From NCBI GenBank assembly GCA_940337035.1, contig CALNHX010005243.1, forward strand, positions 1-64,000: a DNA stretch of 64,000 nt, read 5' to 3'. A program made the translations under genes and the position numbers. This stretch comes from Agriotes lineatus. Lineage: Eukaryota; Arthropoda; Insecta; Coleoptera; Elateridae. Below the pieces are notes generated by a model. It searched no databases, had not been told where the DNA came from, and saw nothing but the letters and a program-made list of their open reading frames with translations. The first letter of the stretch is position 1. Every line of letters begins with the position of its first letter. Positions 48,085-58,509 of this stretch are shown here, piece by piece.

Positions 48085-48160
48085 TGTCAAAATTGCGGTC
48101 TGCTGAATTGTGAGACAGTGGTGTTTGTCTTACAATTCAGCAGGCCGTGGTCAAAATATA
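48085..48160. repeat. palindrome sharing an arm with 30102
   Basis: CGGTCTGCTGAATTGTGAGA (48096) pairs with GTCTTACAATTCAGCAGGCC (48127) around an 11-bp loop, and the stem extends outwards with mismatches. The right arm inverted is identical to the word at 30102-30120. Confidence 0.75.
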
Positions 48161-48639
48161 TTCTAATTATATGATATGACTTCTTTGGATATTATAAATA
48201 AATGAGTTTATAAATCTCAAAGTGGAATAAACTGACTAAAACAACTAAAACTACTCTTATCTAATGGGTCGGGTATCTACATCCTAGCAAGTATTATTAA
48301 ATTATAGGAACTAATTCAAATACATTTGCTACCAAATTCAATATTTGGGTCCATTTATAAGAATTTTTCAAACTAAAAGCTTTGAACAGTACATATTTAA
48401 CTACTGGGATCGATTATATGCGGAAATTATAGCTAATGAGATCTCAAGTACAAAATATGGCGTTCCAAGCTAACAAATTGTGCCAAACAAATTCGCTTTG
48501 CTTTATAAAACAATTCAGTTCTACGTCATTGCACGTTTCCTAGGCGACAACAAAAGCGTAAGTAATTAAACGCCACAAAACAAAACACTTAAGGGACGCT
48601 CTTGCCGGAAGTTGATTTAAAATAGGCGCATCTTCAACA

Positions 48640-49080
48640 TTTTAAGAATAATGCTTTCTAGAATCACTTTCCCGACCTTTTCTGCTGCTCCTACGATGGA
48701 TAATAGGGCTCCAAAACACCCCGCAGTAAATCTTACGTCGCTGTAGGCCCCTGCGCTGATGAGTATGACTGTGATCACGCACACACCTCTCTTGGTTGCC
48801 GCCGGAACTCTCGGCTGCTACTGTGAACCACTCAGTCTTTTTTCCCAGCCTTAGGGCTCCAAACTGCTCCAGGATAAACCGCTGCCTCGTTCACACTCGC
48901 CCCACGTTTCAATTACCCTGCCTGCTCGTTCAAAAACTGCCTCGGAAACGCCAACTACTGTTCGACCAGCTTCCAAGCACCATTTTACCTGGGCGCAAGC
49001 ACTACCATCGCCAACCAAACTTCCAGAGTTTACACAACACACTCCCAATAAAGTATACAATTTTTAATGAAAACTGGGGT
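48640..49080. other. C-rich stretch ending in a polyadenylation-like signal
   Basis: The plus strand is notably C-rich and contains two GGGCTCCAAA words (48706 and 48855). It ends CCCAATAAAG (49046) before AT-rich DNA. The 101-codon plus-strand frame is proline- and leucine-rich without a known domain. It may be a processed transcript copy or an unidentified retroelement end. Confidence 0.3.
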
Positions 49081-49084
49081 ATTT

Positions 49085-49605
49085 ATTTATTGATAATTTA
49101 AGTTTAAATTGGGTAAGCCAAACAGAACAGCCACCAAGCTTGGCTTCCTCTCCCCAATCATTTTGTTTAAATATTTTATTGTTGTCATGACAATCCAAAG
49201 CCTAATCTGATTACATTTGTTCGCTGCAAAGCTAATATCATTTCAACACAGTTTTTTAACAAAATTATTGTCACGCCCATAATAATATTCTACAAAGATG
49301 AAATCACAAATCAGCACATTATGGAACATTTTTAGATATTATTTGACAGTCATGAAATGTTATTAATTACAGTAATACTTATGGAGGCTTAAAATTTTAT
49401 TCATAGCATATATGTCATAATATTTACTTAAGCTACAAAACTGGCAAAAATAATTCTCAGTTGCATCTTATCAGTAAGAAAAAGTCTATTTTGAATTAAA
49501 CGATTTATTGAAAATTCAAGTAAAACAGAAATTTTCGAACGAATGGAATGTTTATTTTCAGTAAATGTTAAACTAAATACAGGTTTTACAATTATTATAT
49601 AATAG
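49085..49605. other. AT-rich intergenic DNA
   Basis: No recognised feature. Confidence 0.45.
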
Positions 49606-49609
49606 TTAT

Positions 49610-49732
49610 TTATACAACAAGTAGCTAAAGTACCACTTTTTTGCACTCGTGAGAAAGTTTAAAGAATGAACCGAAGGCGAATTCTTTAAATCTCACAAGT
49701 GCAAAAAGAAGCTTTAGATACGAGTTGTAAAC
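49610..49732. repeat. palindrome with CCGAAGG centre
   Basis: TTTTTGCACTCGTGAGA (49639) pairs with TCTCACAAGTGCAAAAAG (49691), and TTTAAAGAAT with ATTCTTTAAA. The centre is GAACCGAAGGCGA. Outer matches extend to TACAACAAGTAGCTAAAG and its inverse. Confidence 0.72.
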
Positions 49733-49734
49733 GT

Positions 49735-50700
49735 AATTTTTTCGACTACCACATATTTACGCTAAAAAACATTACAAAACGTCAACGTCATTTCAAATTG
49801 AAAAATCATGTTAAGTATGCTTTCGCTGTTATATGTATATTGAAAACTCACCAAATATAATCAATAGTTTTGACAGAAGCGTGCAGTAAAGTGACAGAAG
49901 TGTGCAATAAAATTTTTATTGCATAGTATGCAAAAACAGCATGCTTTTGACGTATGAGAAGTGTCAAATAAGACCCTCATTTGGGAAATGGTAATCGAAA
50001 AAGTAATATTTCTTACAGATAAGCAGTCACCACTCAATTCAAAACGAAGTAGCAATAAAGCGAACTGACAACAATTGTGCAACACTTCAACACAAGCTAA
50101 ATAGCGAGCTGTGAATACCTAAAACAATCCCGTAACCAAAAGCGTTCCAACTAGCTGGCTAAGCTACCTCGGAGGAGAGAGCGCGTCAGTATTGATTAAA
50201 ACCAAATACGGACGCCACTAACTTGTTGTTCTACAGTTCTCAAATCTAAGTTCGTGATATGGTAATCACAACTTACAATGCAGAACTTAGTATAGCAAGA
50301 ACAAAACATAGATACGGCGAAATTAAAGTGACATTTATTTTCAATACATGCAGGTACCATATAAAAGGTAAAAAGGCAGTTCTCGCACCTGGATACGATT
50401 TGGAACGTTTATTTACACATAAATAACTGAGGCAAACCCATGTAAAACCCGCGACGTGTACACGCTGCGTTCAAAGTATAATACATAACAACAGTTTCTC
50501 TTTTGATATTTATTGTAACTCGATCTATAGTAATAATATTATACCGTATAATAGCAATAACTCGTTTTCGCACAAAATCGTCGTCCTCAATTCGTGTGTT
50601 CTTAAACCCTGAGTACTCAAAAACAAATCAAAGAATACCCTTCAGGACATTTGACAAGCTAATGATTTCCCTATTCACATTCTGAATTGCTATATTCCTA
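49735..50700. other. AT-rich DNA, no gene seen
   Basis: No recognised feature until the Penelope-like frame; its upstream coding may extend into the last part of this segment. Confidence 0.4.
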
Positions 50701-50709
50701 ATATCAAAT

Positions 50710-50985
50710 TTGCCTCTAATATTAAGTAGACCACAAGATGAGAGACATTTCCTTTTCAATACAATTGCGAATTTTATTAAAGAGATATTTAAAAGATTTG
50801 GGGTTGACATTGTGTTTGGTTACCTTTTCAGACTTAATTCAAAATTTAATTCCCGTTTGAACAAAACCTCATATTCTAATAAATCAGGTATTTACAAATT
50901 AAAGTATGGAAGTATTTCCTGTAATACAATTTACATTGGTATAACCCTCAGTGATATAAATATCAGAGTTATTAGTTATTTACCT
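50710..50985 (+). pseudogene. Penelope-like GIY-YIG endonuclease fragment
   Basis: An open frame contains NTIANFIKEIFKRFGVDIVF, the helical linker seen before the endonuclease in Penelope-like elements. It continues with SGIYKLKYGS, then NTIYIGITLSDINIRV. Those are the GIY and YIG motifs with the arginine-bearing helix that follows, in the right order and spacing. The usual G-x-T-x-R after YIG is altered (ITLSDINIR). The C-terminal rest is lost where the palindrome at 50983-51081 begins. Penelope elements carry reverse transcriptase plus this nuclease for insertion; no reverse transcriptase domain is readable upstream. Confidence 0.68.
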
Positions 50986-51081
50986 AACAAGTTCGGGAAG
51001 GTAATTTTCCCGAATGTGCACTCCCTTCGGTCGTGCTGCATATAGTGCGACTTCGGAAAAATTCTTCCCGAAAGAGTTAGG
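50983..51081. repeat. palindrome with CCCTTCGG centre
   Basis: CCTAACAAGTTCGGGAAGG on the left pairs with CTTCCCGAAAGAGTTAGG on the right. The inner parts AATGTGCACT and AGTGCGACTT also match. The centre is CCCTTCGGTCGTGCTGC. It sits exactly where the Penelope-like frame is lost. Confidence 0.7.
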
Positions 51082-51129
51082 AAGGTACAATGTTTTTTGT
51101 AACGAATAATTGAAAATATTCTTAAAAAT

Positions 51130-51690
51130 CTGGTGTGATTTTTAATTTTTAAGCATTTGTCAAAAATTTAAAACAATTACAAATTCTACAAAAACCGTAC
51201 AAAATAGAGCGTTAGTTGAAGAGACAAAATTTTCTCTAAAATTTTAAGTTCAATTCAAAAATGTAATAATACACCGGCTGTTCTATTTAAAATAGAAGTT
51301 ACTAAAAAAATAGAAAAAAAACTGGAAACTGGAAACTGGAAAATCACCTATCTCACATCAATACACATTAAAAATGAGCCGTTTTTGAAAAAATCGAAAA
51401 AAACTGAAAAATCACAAGGGTAAACACCTACTTCCAGTTATGCGATTTTCTTCAAAAACTTGCTGTCGCATCTACATAGTACATAAAACTTATATATGAA
51501 GTTTCAACGCCATACCTTTGTTCGTTTTTGAGATATTCTGTTCACAGACAGATAGACACACAGACAGACCGATGAACAAAAACATGTTTTTTGGGTTCAG
51601 GAGACTCTGAAACGTGAAGATCTGTTGAAAACTCAATTTCGAAGTTTTGGGGTGAATCCAATACTTCCTGTATTGTAAAAGAAAGTAAAA
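51130..51690 (+). repeat. interspersed repeat, copy 2
   Basis: Inverted partner of 43915-44465, with AATCTGGTGTGATTTT (51128), GAAAATCACCTATCTCACAT (51339), AACATGTTTTTTGGGTTC (51581), GTGAAGATCTGTTGAAAACT (51614) and TGAATCCAATACTTCC (51653). A short CTGGAAACTGGAAA duplication occurs near 51322. Confidence 0.75.
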
Positions 51691-51699
51691 ATAAAAACA

Positions 51700-53465
51700 T
51701 TATTATTATTTAGTGTTTTACTACTTTACTGAGTTGACAGCACAAATCACTAAACTTTTATACATATTTTACCCACATGTTAACTTTTGTCGTAGATCAA
51801 CACACTAAAGTGTAAGGTACCGCCATTAGTGATTTTTTATATCTACCCCTGTCACACAATTGACCTAGGTTTTTGTTGGAAAGTAAAAAGCACCACAGTG
51901 CGGGAAAAGTAACTTTCGGGGCATCGGAAATGACAGGGAAATATAAATTTTGAAGTCACGAGTACAAAAAAAATATTTTAGAGCCATCAGTTTCAACAAA
52001 TCTGAAAATTCAATTTTGTCAACCACATTTTAAATTCCAACTATTCCAACAATTTGTATCCCAAAATTAATGTCAGTGTATTTCACCTTCTAAAGAATTA
52101 CCATAAGCATAAACTTTAAAAAAAATCCAATATTGCCAAACACTATGCTTGTGCTGCTCCAAAATACAAGGTGGCATTATACCTGAATTTTACCAGAATG
52201 CTAATAATTTATTGTATTTATGTGGTTTGCACCGCTGGAACTGTTATAATGTTTATTAAACGTTGTTCACTACTGCGGAATATAGTTCAGTAAGATACAA
52301 CCGTTTGTGGAAAACAATAACATTCCTTTTATTTACTTAAGGACACATAAAAAATTACAAAAATTGAAATTCGTCATTATTGATGTAAATACAGATACGA
52401 ACAGTGAGTAGCCTGGTTTTCGAGACGGGATTATTTATTTATAACAGACCTTAGAATCTGATCTTGGTCCTCGACTGCCCCAAAATCAGTCAAGTCGGAA
52501 TATGCAGAAGAAGTCCTCGAAAACCAAACTACATGCGCTTATATAAGTTGCGCGTGAATGGAAGGGATATTTCCTATTTGTCTGCGCACAGGAGGATTGT
52601 CCAGCTAGGCTCCCTCTAGCTATTGTCGCACAAGTGGTTGAAATAACTTCCACTAAAGTCGTTTACGACTGTATTGTTCACCCGGGTTGACTTTCCGTTT
52701 TCGCCTGGTCTATTGTTAGTCGGGGCAAAAGGGTATTTACACAGCTTTTATTTTTTGTTGGGTGATATCCCTGCATTCGTGGCATGGGTCCTGCTGTGCT
52801 AGAAATTGCATCGTGACGTTTAGACAAGTTAGTTTAGATTGTTTACTCGACGACACAAATCAAACATGACATTACAGATCTTTCTTACTGCACGCATACA
52901 ACTGACACTTTCTCTAGAACCGTCACATCGCAAACACTTTGACTAGCTCATTTAGTAACGCAGTATACAATTACATTTTACATTCTTTGGTTTATGGCAT
53001 ATGATGTTTTCAAGCCGTTTATGCAGCTGCGCTACCGTATAACAAGTCCCGAAAGTGGCGTATATTATGCGAGTGTATTTGAAAAAAGGAGACAAAGGGT
53101 AGCGAAACCGATTTACATCAAACGCGAGCGAATTATGCATGTTAATTTGTTCACGACCACAAAAATAATACATTGTATGTTAAGAGCTGAAAGTGCATTC
53201 TTGCCGCTTGCGCATGAATATTGCTGGTTGAGGTGCAGCCGAACCCAAAAATTATGCAAAAGCGGCAACGGCACTTTAAGCTCAAAATATGCATAATATT
53301 TTTTTGACGACTGAGCATATAATTAAGGGGAAAATAATCATAGTATTTCATTTTTTAAATATTGATTGCAAATAAATTTAAAATACTCACGTAGTCTATG
53401 ACTTGTCAGGTGATTATTCAAACAAATGACAAGCGTTGTCAAAGAAACATTCTGGTATGGCCAAC
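51700..53465. other. intergenic DNA
   Basis: No gene recognised. TGGTTTTCGAG at 52414 and CTCGAAAACCA at 52516 form a short inverted pair about 110 bp apart, which could bound a small element. A GC-richer patch follows to about 52750. Confidence 0.35.
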
Positions 53466-53469
53466 TACC

Positions 53470-53654
53470 TATAGCATGATCAAAAATTATTTTCATCTAG
53501 ATTGGCTATGGAATAGTTCCTAATTTATGCATGCAACTACGTTTATACTTAAATGTCAATCCTGACATTTGATTTTTAAGTGACTTATAGTTGCATTCAT
53601 AAATTGGGAACTATTCCATAGCCATACAAGATGATAATAATTATTGATCATACT
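53470..53654. repeat. 185-bp palindrome
   Basis: Arms run from TATAGCATGATCA to TGATCATACTATA. Strong inner matches are GGCTATGGAATAGTTCC (53504) with GGAACTATTCCATAGCC (53608). The centre is ATGTCAATCCTGACAT. No coding; a foldback MITE is likely. Confidence 0.78.
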
Positions 53655-54009
53655 ATATTTTGCTCACGCGGAATCCCAAAACGCTGGGCGAGGTGGCATA
53701 ATACTGAAAGCTCGCTCAGCCGTGAATGTCAACTTTCCGTTGTCAAATGACAGTTAGAAAAATCTATTTTGGATGTTAGGTAGTCGTCGAAAAACTCATT
53801 TATGTACCATCGATGAATAATATTCGTTTTTAGACCTCATTTTAAGGTGCGAAGCAAGACTTTTTCACCCGAGGGCTAAAATTTTATCGCTCGCTGACGC
53901 CATTTTAATTATTATTTATCAACAAGTATTAATAAAAACCATAGTTACAAAGCTACTATTCAGTTAAAATAACTGCAAAATTTATCCTGTTTTTATTAGC
54001 AAAGATATA

Positions 54010-54588
54010 TACAGGGTGATTTTTAAATTGATTCTTTCGGTTTACCAGGAAAGCTAAAAAAATAACCATTTATTTCATTTACCACATTTGTGAAATATCA
54101 AAACTAACAGAGATACAGGGTGTTAAAGTTTCAAATTAAGAACTAAAAGTACTTAATACAAATTAAACTAAACTTAATCTAACTTAAATGATATGTTCAA
54201 ACTTATCGCCATTCGCTTCTACACATACATTCCGCCGTTCCGCATATACGAGAGATGCGGCAGCGGCATTTTGACGACGCTCCCAGTAAATAATAAGCAT
54301 ATTCACTAATTCATTATTGTCATAAATATGAGCCATTATTGTAGCAATAACATCAATAAAATTACAATGGAAAACTAGTTGACCGATCATTGCTTGACAA
54401 CAGAGATAAACAAAAATGAAATTGTCCCGCTGCCTTTGCGCCAAAGTTTAGTTTTTAATTTGAAACTTTAACACCCTGTACCTGCGTTAGTTTTGATGTT
54501 TCGGAAAAGTGGTAAATGAAAAAAATGCTTAATTTTTTAGGTTTATTTTCTGGTAAACGGAAAGAATCAACTTAAAAGTCACCCTATA
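54010..54588. mobile_element. MITE with TACAGGGTG ends and a coding relic
   Basis: Arms of about 160 bp run inwards from TACAGGGTGATTTTTAAATT on the left and from AAGTCACCCTATA on the right, with TA duplications. Each arm also carries an internal ACAGGGTGTTAAAGTTTCAA word (54116, and inverted at about 54460). The middle encodes the minus-strand frame described separately, so it seems a deletion derivative of an autonomous element. Confidence 0.8.
54184..54444 (-). pseudogene. possible transposase N-terminal helix-turn-helix relic
   Basis: The 86-codon frame contains MAHIYDNNELVNMLIIYWER and then AAAASLVYAERRNVCVE. A similar arrangement (a tyrosine, then a-D-M-L-x-x-Y-G-E-like helix, then A-A-x-x-Y-A-E-R) is found at the N-terminus of insect Tc1/IS630-type transposases of the DUF4817 type. 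Its position inside TA-flanked inverted repeats agrees. The DDE catalytic domain is missing. Confidence 0.5.
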
Positions 54589-54599
54589 TAATCTTTTTA

Positions 54600-55285
54600 A
54601 AATTTTCATCGTACTAGCAGTTTTATATACACCTCAGGTGAACCCAGCGTTTTTGTCCATTACCGTATTACAGTCCTTGGTGCTTCGCAGTTCGCACCAC
54701 GTGCTATAACTTTCACGGCGCTCGCCAAAAACGCCTGTTTCACGCCCTTGATACATAAACAACTATGTTGCTATTTAATAAACGACAACTTTATTGTGAC
54801 AACCGACTATATCAGTAGATTGTCAGTAGTTTTTAAATAGAAATAATATATTTAGCTCACTGTGTAACTGTGAACTGTGCGTTATTTTCATTACAAGCAC
54901 GTTCGCTATGTTAACGATCAGGTGAATAATACTATCATGTCGTGGTACGGTCGTGGCTGCTTGACTGTATGGAAACTGTCAATTTCGAATGTGGGCGTGG
55001 GAAAGTTATCATGAATAATCCGAATTGTCCGCTCTTCTATCTTCACTTTTGGTTAGTTAGTTAGTTTCATTTCCTTTAGGTTGATGTTACCAACTTGCCA
55101 GCGATTTCTGCTTTGTCATTCCCGTGTTATAACACAACGAGGGAAAGTATTCTCTCGTTCCCCAGTTGTGTTTGTGCGTCGGATAGCTTTTATACGTGGG
55201 CTATTTTCTGTATATACCTTCAAAGAAAGTAGTCGAAACTAAACGTCTAATAATGTTAATGTATTACAATGAAATAATATTCTTA
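54600..55285. other. intergenic DNA
   Basis: No gene recognised. A cluster of TGCTTCGCAGTTCGCACC-type words lies near 54680. Confidence 0.4.
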
Positions 55286-55289
55286 AGTA

Positions 55290-56240
55290 ATGTTTTTTGA
55301 ACGCGTAGGACCTGCTGCAACCCACATGGCACTCGCTACTCATGGAGTTCGGCTAGCGGCGCGTATGTAGCGTAGCGCGTCTGATCCCACCTTTTACGCA
55401 GGATTCCAAGATGTCTACTGTCTTGTGAACAAACAAGCTAATTGCGCGTTATTGTGTTATAGGGGTACTCCAGGGTTCGTAATTTTTCGAAGGTGAGGCT
55501 ACCTCTGTGCAGATTATACCGCTATAGCTCTGAAACGGGCAATGTTTGGTTTGTTTAGTCCGGCGGCCATTTAATGGGTATTTACACTAAATTCGGTATA
55601 CCAGCAGTCTCCGTGCAGTCGGATAATTCGTGTAAAACGCCACAGACTTGTAATTTCCCCTGGTAGTTTCGAGTTATACTATATAGGGTCATCGGAAGAT
55701 GGACGCGTTGCCTGAACCAGCGTTTTGTGTTCCCTCGGGTACTGGGTGACACGTTCGTCACTTGAACCGGCGTCAAAGCGTTCACCAGGTCATGACAGGA
55801 CGTTTTGCGGGCGAAGATCAAAATTGTCACAGACCAGCGTCGATATTCGATCGTGGATGTAGGAACTGGTGATTATGCATGTTGCTTGAACCGGCGCCTT
55901 GTGCATTATCCGGGGTAGATTATTCGAGCTTAGGAGAGGTTATTGGTGTGGTCTGGCGGACTCGAAGAGTGCCCGTTCTGACCGGAGCGCGTGATTTTAT
56001 TCGCTTTTGGGGCTCGCGTAATCGTGAATTCAGGCTGGGGGATTCGAATAGTGGAGAGAACGGCTGTGTTGAGAACGCTCTACGCATCGTCGCGCACTGT
56101 GTAACCAAAATGGCGACATGCAAATTTGAAATCATTAAAATTATTTATATGCCAACATTTTGCATCGGAACTATCGCTACAGTATTATATTGGTTAATGT
56201 GCACTTTTAACCTCTTCAAATTTTATTTGGTTTTGTAAAG
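55290..56240. other. CpG-rich region, possible promoter
   Basis: Strongly enriched in CpG relative to the window. CTTGAACCGGCG occurs at 55761 and 55885, with a variant (CCTGAACCAGCG) at 55711. AACCAAAATGGCGACATG at 56101 resembles a YY1/Pho-type site overlapping an ATG with a good context; the frame from that ATG gives 43 codons in a longer open frame (55879-56238). No domain is recognised. A host promoter or an unidentified element are both possible. Confidence 0.35.
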
Positions 56241-56608
56241 TTAATCACGTCACCATGATGTTTTACGTCTGATTTATGGTGCATTTGAACAACTTTATCT
56301 AACACTCCCTTCTTAGGACGCATAATTATGCCGATTTCGGTTGAATTATATGGGTCATAACCCACACGTGACTTTATAGGTACTATAACTCACTCCACGT
56401 CAATTTTACTTCAAATTTTCCCAGCTGTCAATACAACATTTATGTTATTTTGGTATTTATTGAGTTTTGTATAGCATGCGTGTGTTATTACAAATAATTC
56501 ACTTGAGAAAAAATCACACTTGGTCTGACGTTCTCACGTGACTTATTTGTGATTACTATAACACAATTGTACCATAAACAACTATTATTATTCATATGAC
56601 AATGTACT

Positions 56609-56975
56609 GAAGCCGAGTAGCGCAGATGGGTAAGCGCTTGCCTTGCATTAAGCAAGTCCTCGGTTCGAATCCCGCGAGGACTGAAATTTTCAGCAGCCTC
56701 AGCCTTGCGATTTAAACCGGGCTCGGTGAGATGATTCACAGTTGGACACCAAATGAACTGCGCTCTACTCAGAACTACAGACCTAGGAGATATAATAACA
56801 AGGTCAACATAACACACACACTCACCTCACACAATGGTTGCTGTGCAAGCACAAAAGGCGCCCTCCAACTTTGTATCCCGAATCCGGGGTAAGTTGAGCA
56901 TTGTACCGCTAGATGCAGGCACATAAAGCACCAGCCTCTACACCGCAAAGTAAAACGAGGTTATCGATTACACAT
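56609..56975 (+). mobile_element. tRNA-derived SINE, family B, fuller copy
   Basis: The A box TAGCGCAGATGGGTAAGCGC and the B box GGTTCGAATCCCG are 35-40 bp apart. The body continues through CCAACTTTGTATCCCGAATC and GTAAGTTGAGCA to CACCAGCCTCTACACCGC. The copy at 37582-37791 matches both halves. Confidence 0.85.
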
Positions 56976-56979
56976 AACA

Positions 56980-57590
56980 ATGTACTTTAAGAAGTTAATT
57001 AATGTTTATATAAACACCTCTTAGTTATTAGGCTGTTACTAGATCGATTTTAGACCTCTAAAGTGGCCCATAACCCACTAGTGAGATAAAAACAGGTTAC
57101 CCCTTACTATATTGTTGGTATCAAGCTATGTCAAATTTGAAATTTGCGGGTTAAGTTTTGCGTAAGTCTGTGTCAAATAACAAACACAACTTAATCTACT
57201 AACCTCAAATTTAACATAGACTGACAATACACTTCAGTACTGCCACACGTATAAAACGAATCGCAGGCGACTCTAATTATAAATGTATTTGATCTCTCGG
57301 TACTTTCCAATTTATCACTATGATTTTTCACGTCTGTTAATACAAAATGTAAGTTTTTTAAATATTTATTGAATTGTTGAATAAAATTTTATATGGCACG
57401 AGTGTGTTATTAGATTATAAGAAATAATTCACTGGAAAAACGTTTCTCTCTTGGATTATTTGTAATATAACACACTTATACCATAAATAACTATTATAAA
57501 GTTTGGCCACTTTTGAAGTATTACCTAATCTCACTTTTATATTACACTGTCATATTTCGTTGTATGTATTTAATTATAGATTTTTATATT
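56980..57590. other. AT-rich intergenic DNA
   Basis: No recognised feature. Confidence 0.4.
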
Positions 57591-57597
57591 GCACCAG

Positions 57598-57640
57598 CCT
57601 GAAGAAGGCATTTTTGTATTATTAGTAATGTCGAAACATA
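57598..57640 (+). other. Penelope-type end motif, hammerhead-like core
   Basis: CTGAAGA at 57599-57605 matches the hammerhead core CUGANGA. AGGCATT and AATGTC form a 6-bp stem with one G-U pair and one bulged A, followed by GAAAC at about 57633. The bulge means the core is not perfect, so catalytic activity is doubtful. The same layout occurs in the palindrome at 5930-6345. Confidence 0.4.
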
Positions 57641-57644
57641 TGAA

Positions 57645-58205
57645 TATCCGTAACTCTTAAAATTTTTTCGACGTGGTCAAGGCAAACTATGTTTTGGTTT
57701 TATCTTATTTTTGTAACTTATTTATTTCTTAACTTCCAGACAAAATAAAGGAGGAAAATTTTTGAAACATTTTATTGATAATCAAACTACCAACGCGTTT
57801 TAAACTTTTCTTTATGTTTGTCACGTATGCCAAACTTTTAATTTTGAAACAGAACAATTAGTCCATTCTTTCTGTTTGCAAATAAAACAGTTATTAATGT
57901 AATGTCTCTAGATTAAAACATTAGAAATTGATCTCGCAAACAACACATCATATCAAATTTCATAGATATATTCTTGTGCACAGCAATATATAAACTGATT
58001 TTCGAAATTAAGGTAAATTTTGTGAAATTTGCTTATTTAATTAGCCAGTTCTATGTAATTACCTGTTATTAAGTGCTTAGTAAATAGTGTAAGCATTTTA
58101 CATCTAGGTATTTTAAAATTTCAAGATTCGTTACAAAATTCTGCTTGTTTTTATACTTAAACTGTCTCGTGGAGAATAAAACGAAATATTAGACAAAAAT
58201 TATAA
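57645..58205. other. AT-rich intergenic DNA
   Basis: No recognised feature. Confidence 0.4.
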
Positions 58206-58207
58206 TA

Positions 58208-58504
58208 AAGTTCAGGGCGCTTCATTCCACACGTAGGAATATGGCCTGAGACTCGGCGAGTCAGGGCCGTCAAAATATCTCTTTCCAAAACCCAGTCATC
58301 TGGCACACGTTAACGGCGTACTGAGTGATGTGCTTAGTATCCCGCCTTCGACGACTGCCTTGCTCACCCTACTTCCACAACCGTGCTTTCGGTACCCACT
58401 TTTTAAAGTGACTGAATGGGCCACCCGCCAGTTGTCAGATGTGGGAATTGAACCCCGCACCGTAGCATCGCAGTCGAGCTCCCTAACCGCTCCACCAGGC
58501 TGGC
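58208..58504 (-). mobile_element. tRNA-derived SINE, family A, second copy
   Basis: Inverted relative to 26987-27285. The minus strand begins GCCAGCCTGGTGGAGCGG and carries GGGGTTCAATTCCC as B box. It ends GCCCTGAACTTTAT. All body landmarks (AACGTGTGCCAGATGAC, GGCCCTGACTCGCC) are shared. Confidence 0.85.
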
Positions 58505-58509
58505 GAATG

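Noticed and set aside
56488..56817. 109-codon minus-strand open frame
   Set aside because: Covers the family B SINE head on the opposite strand.
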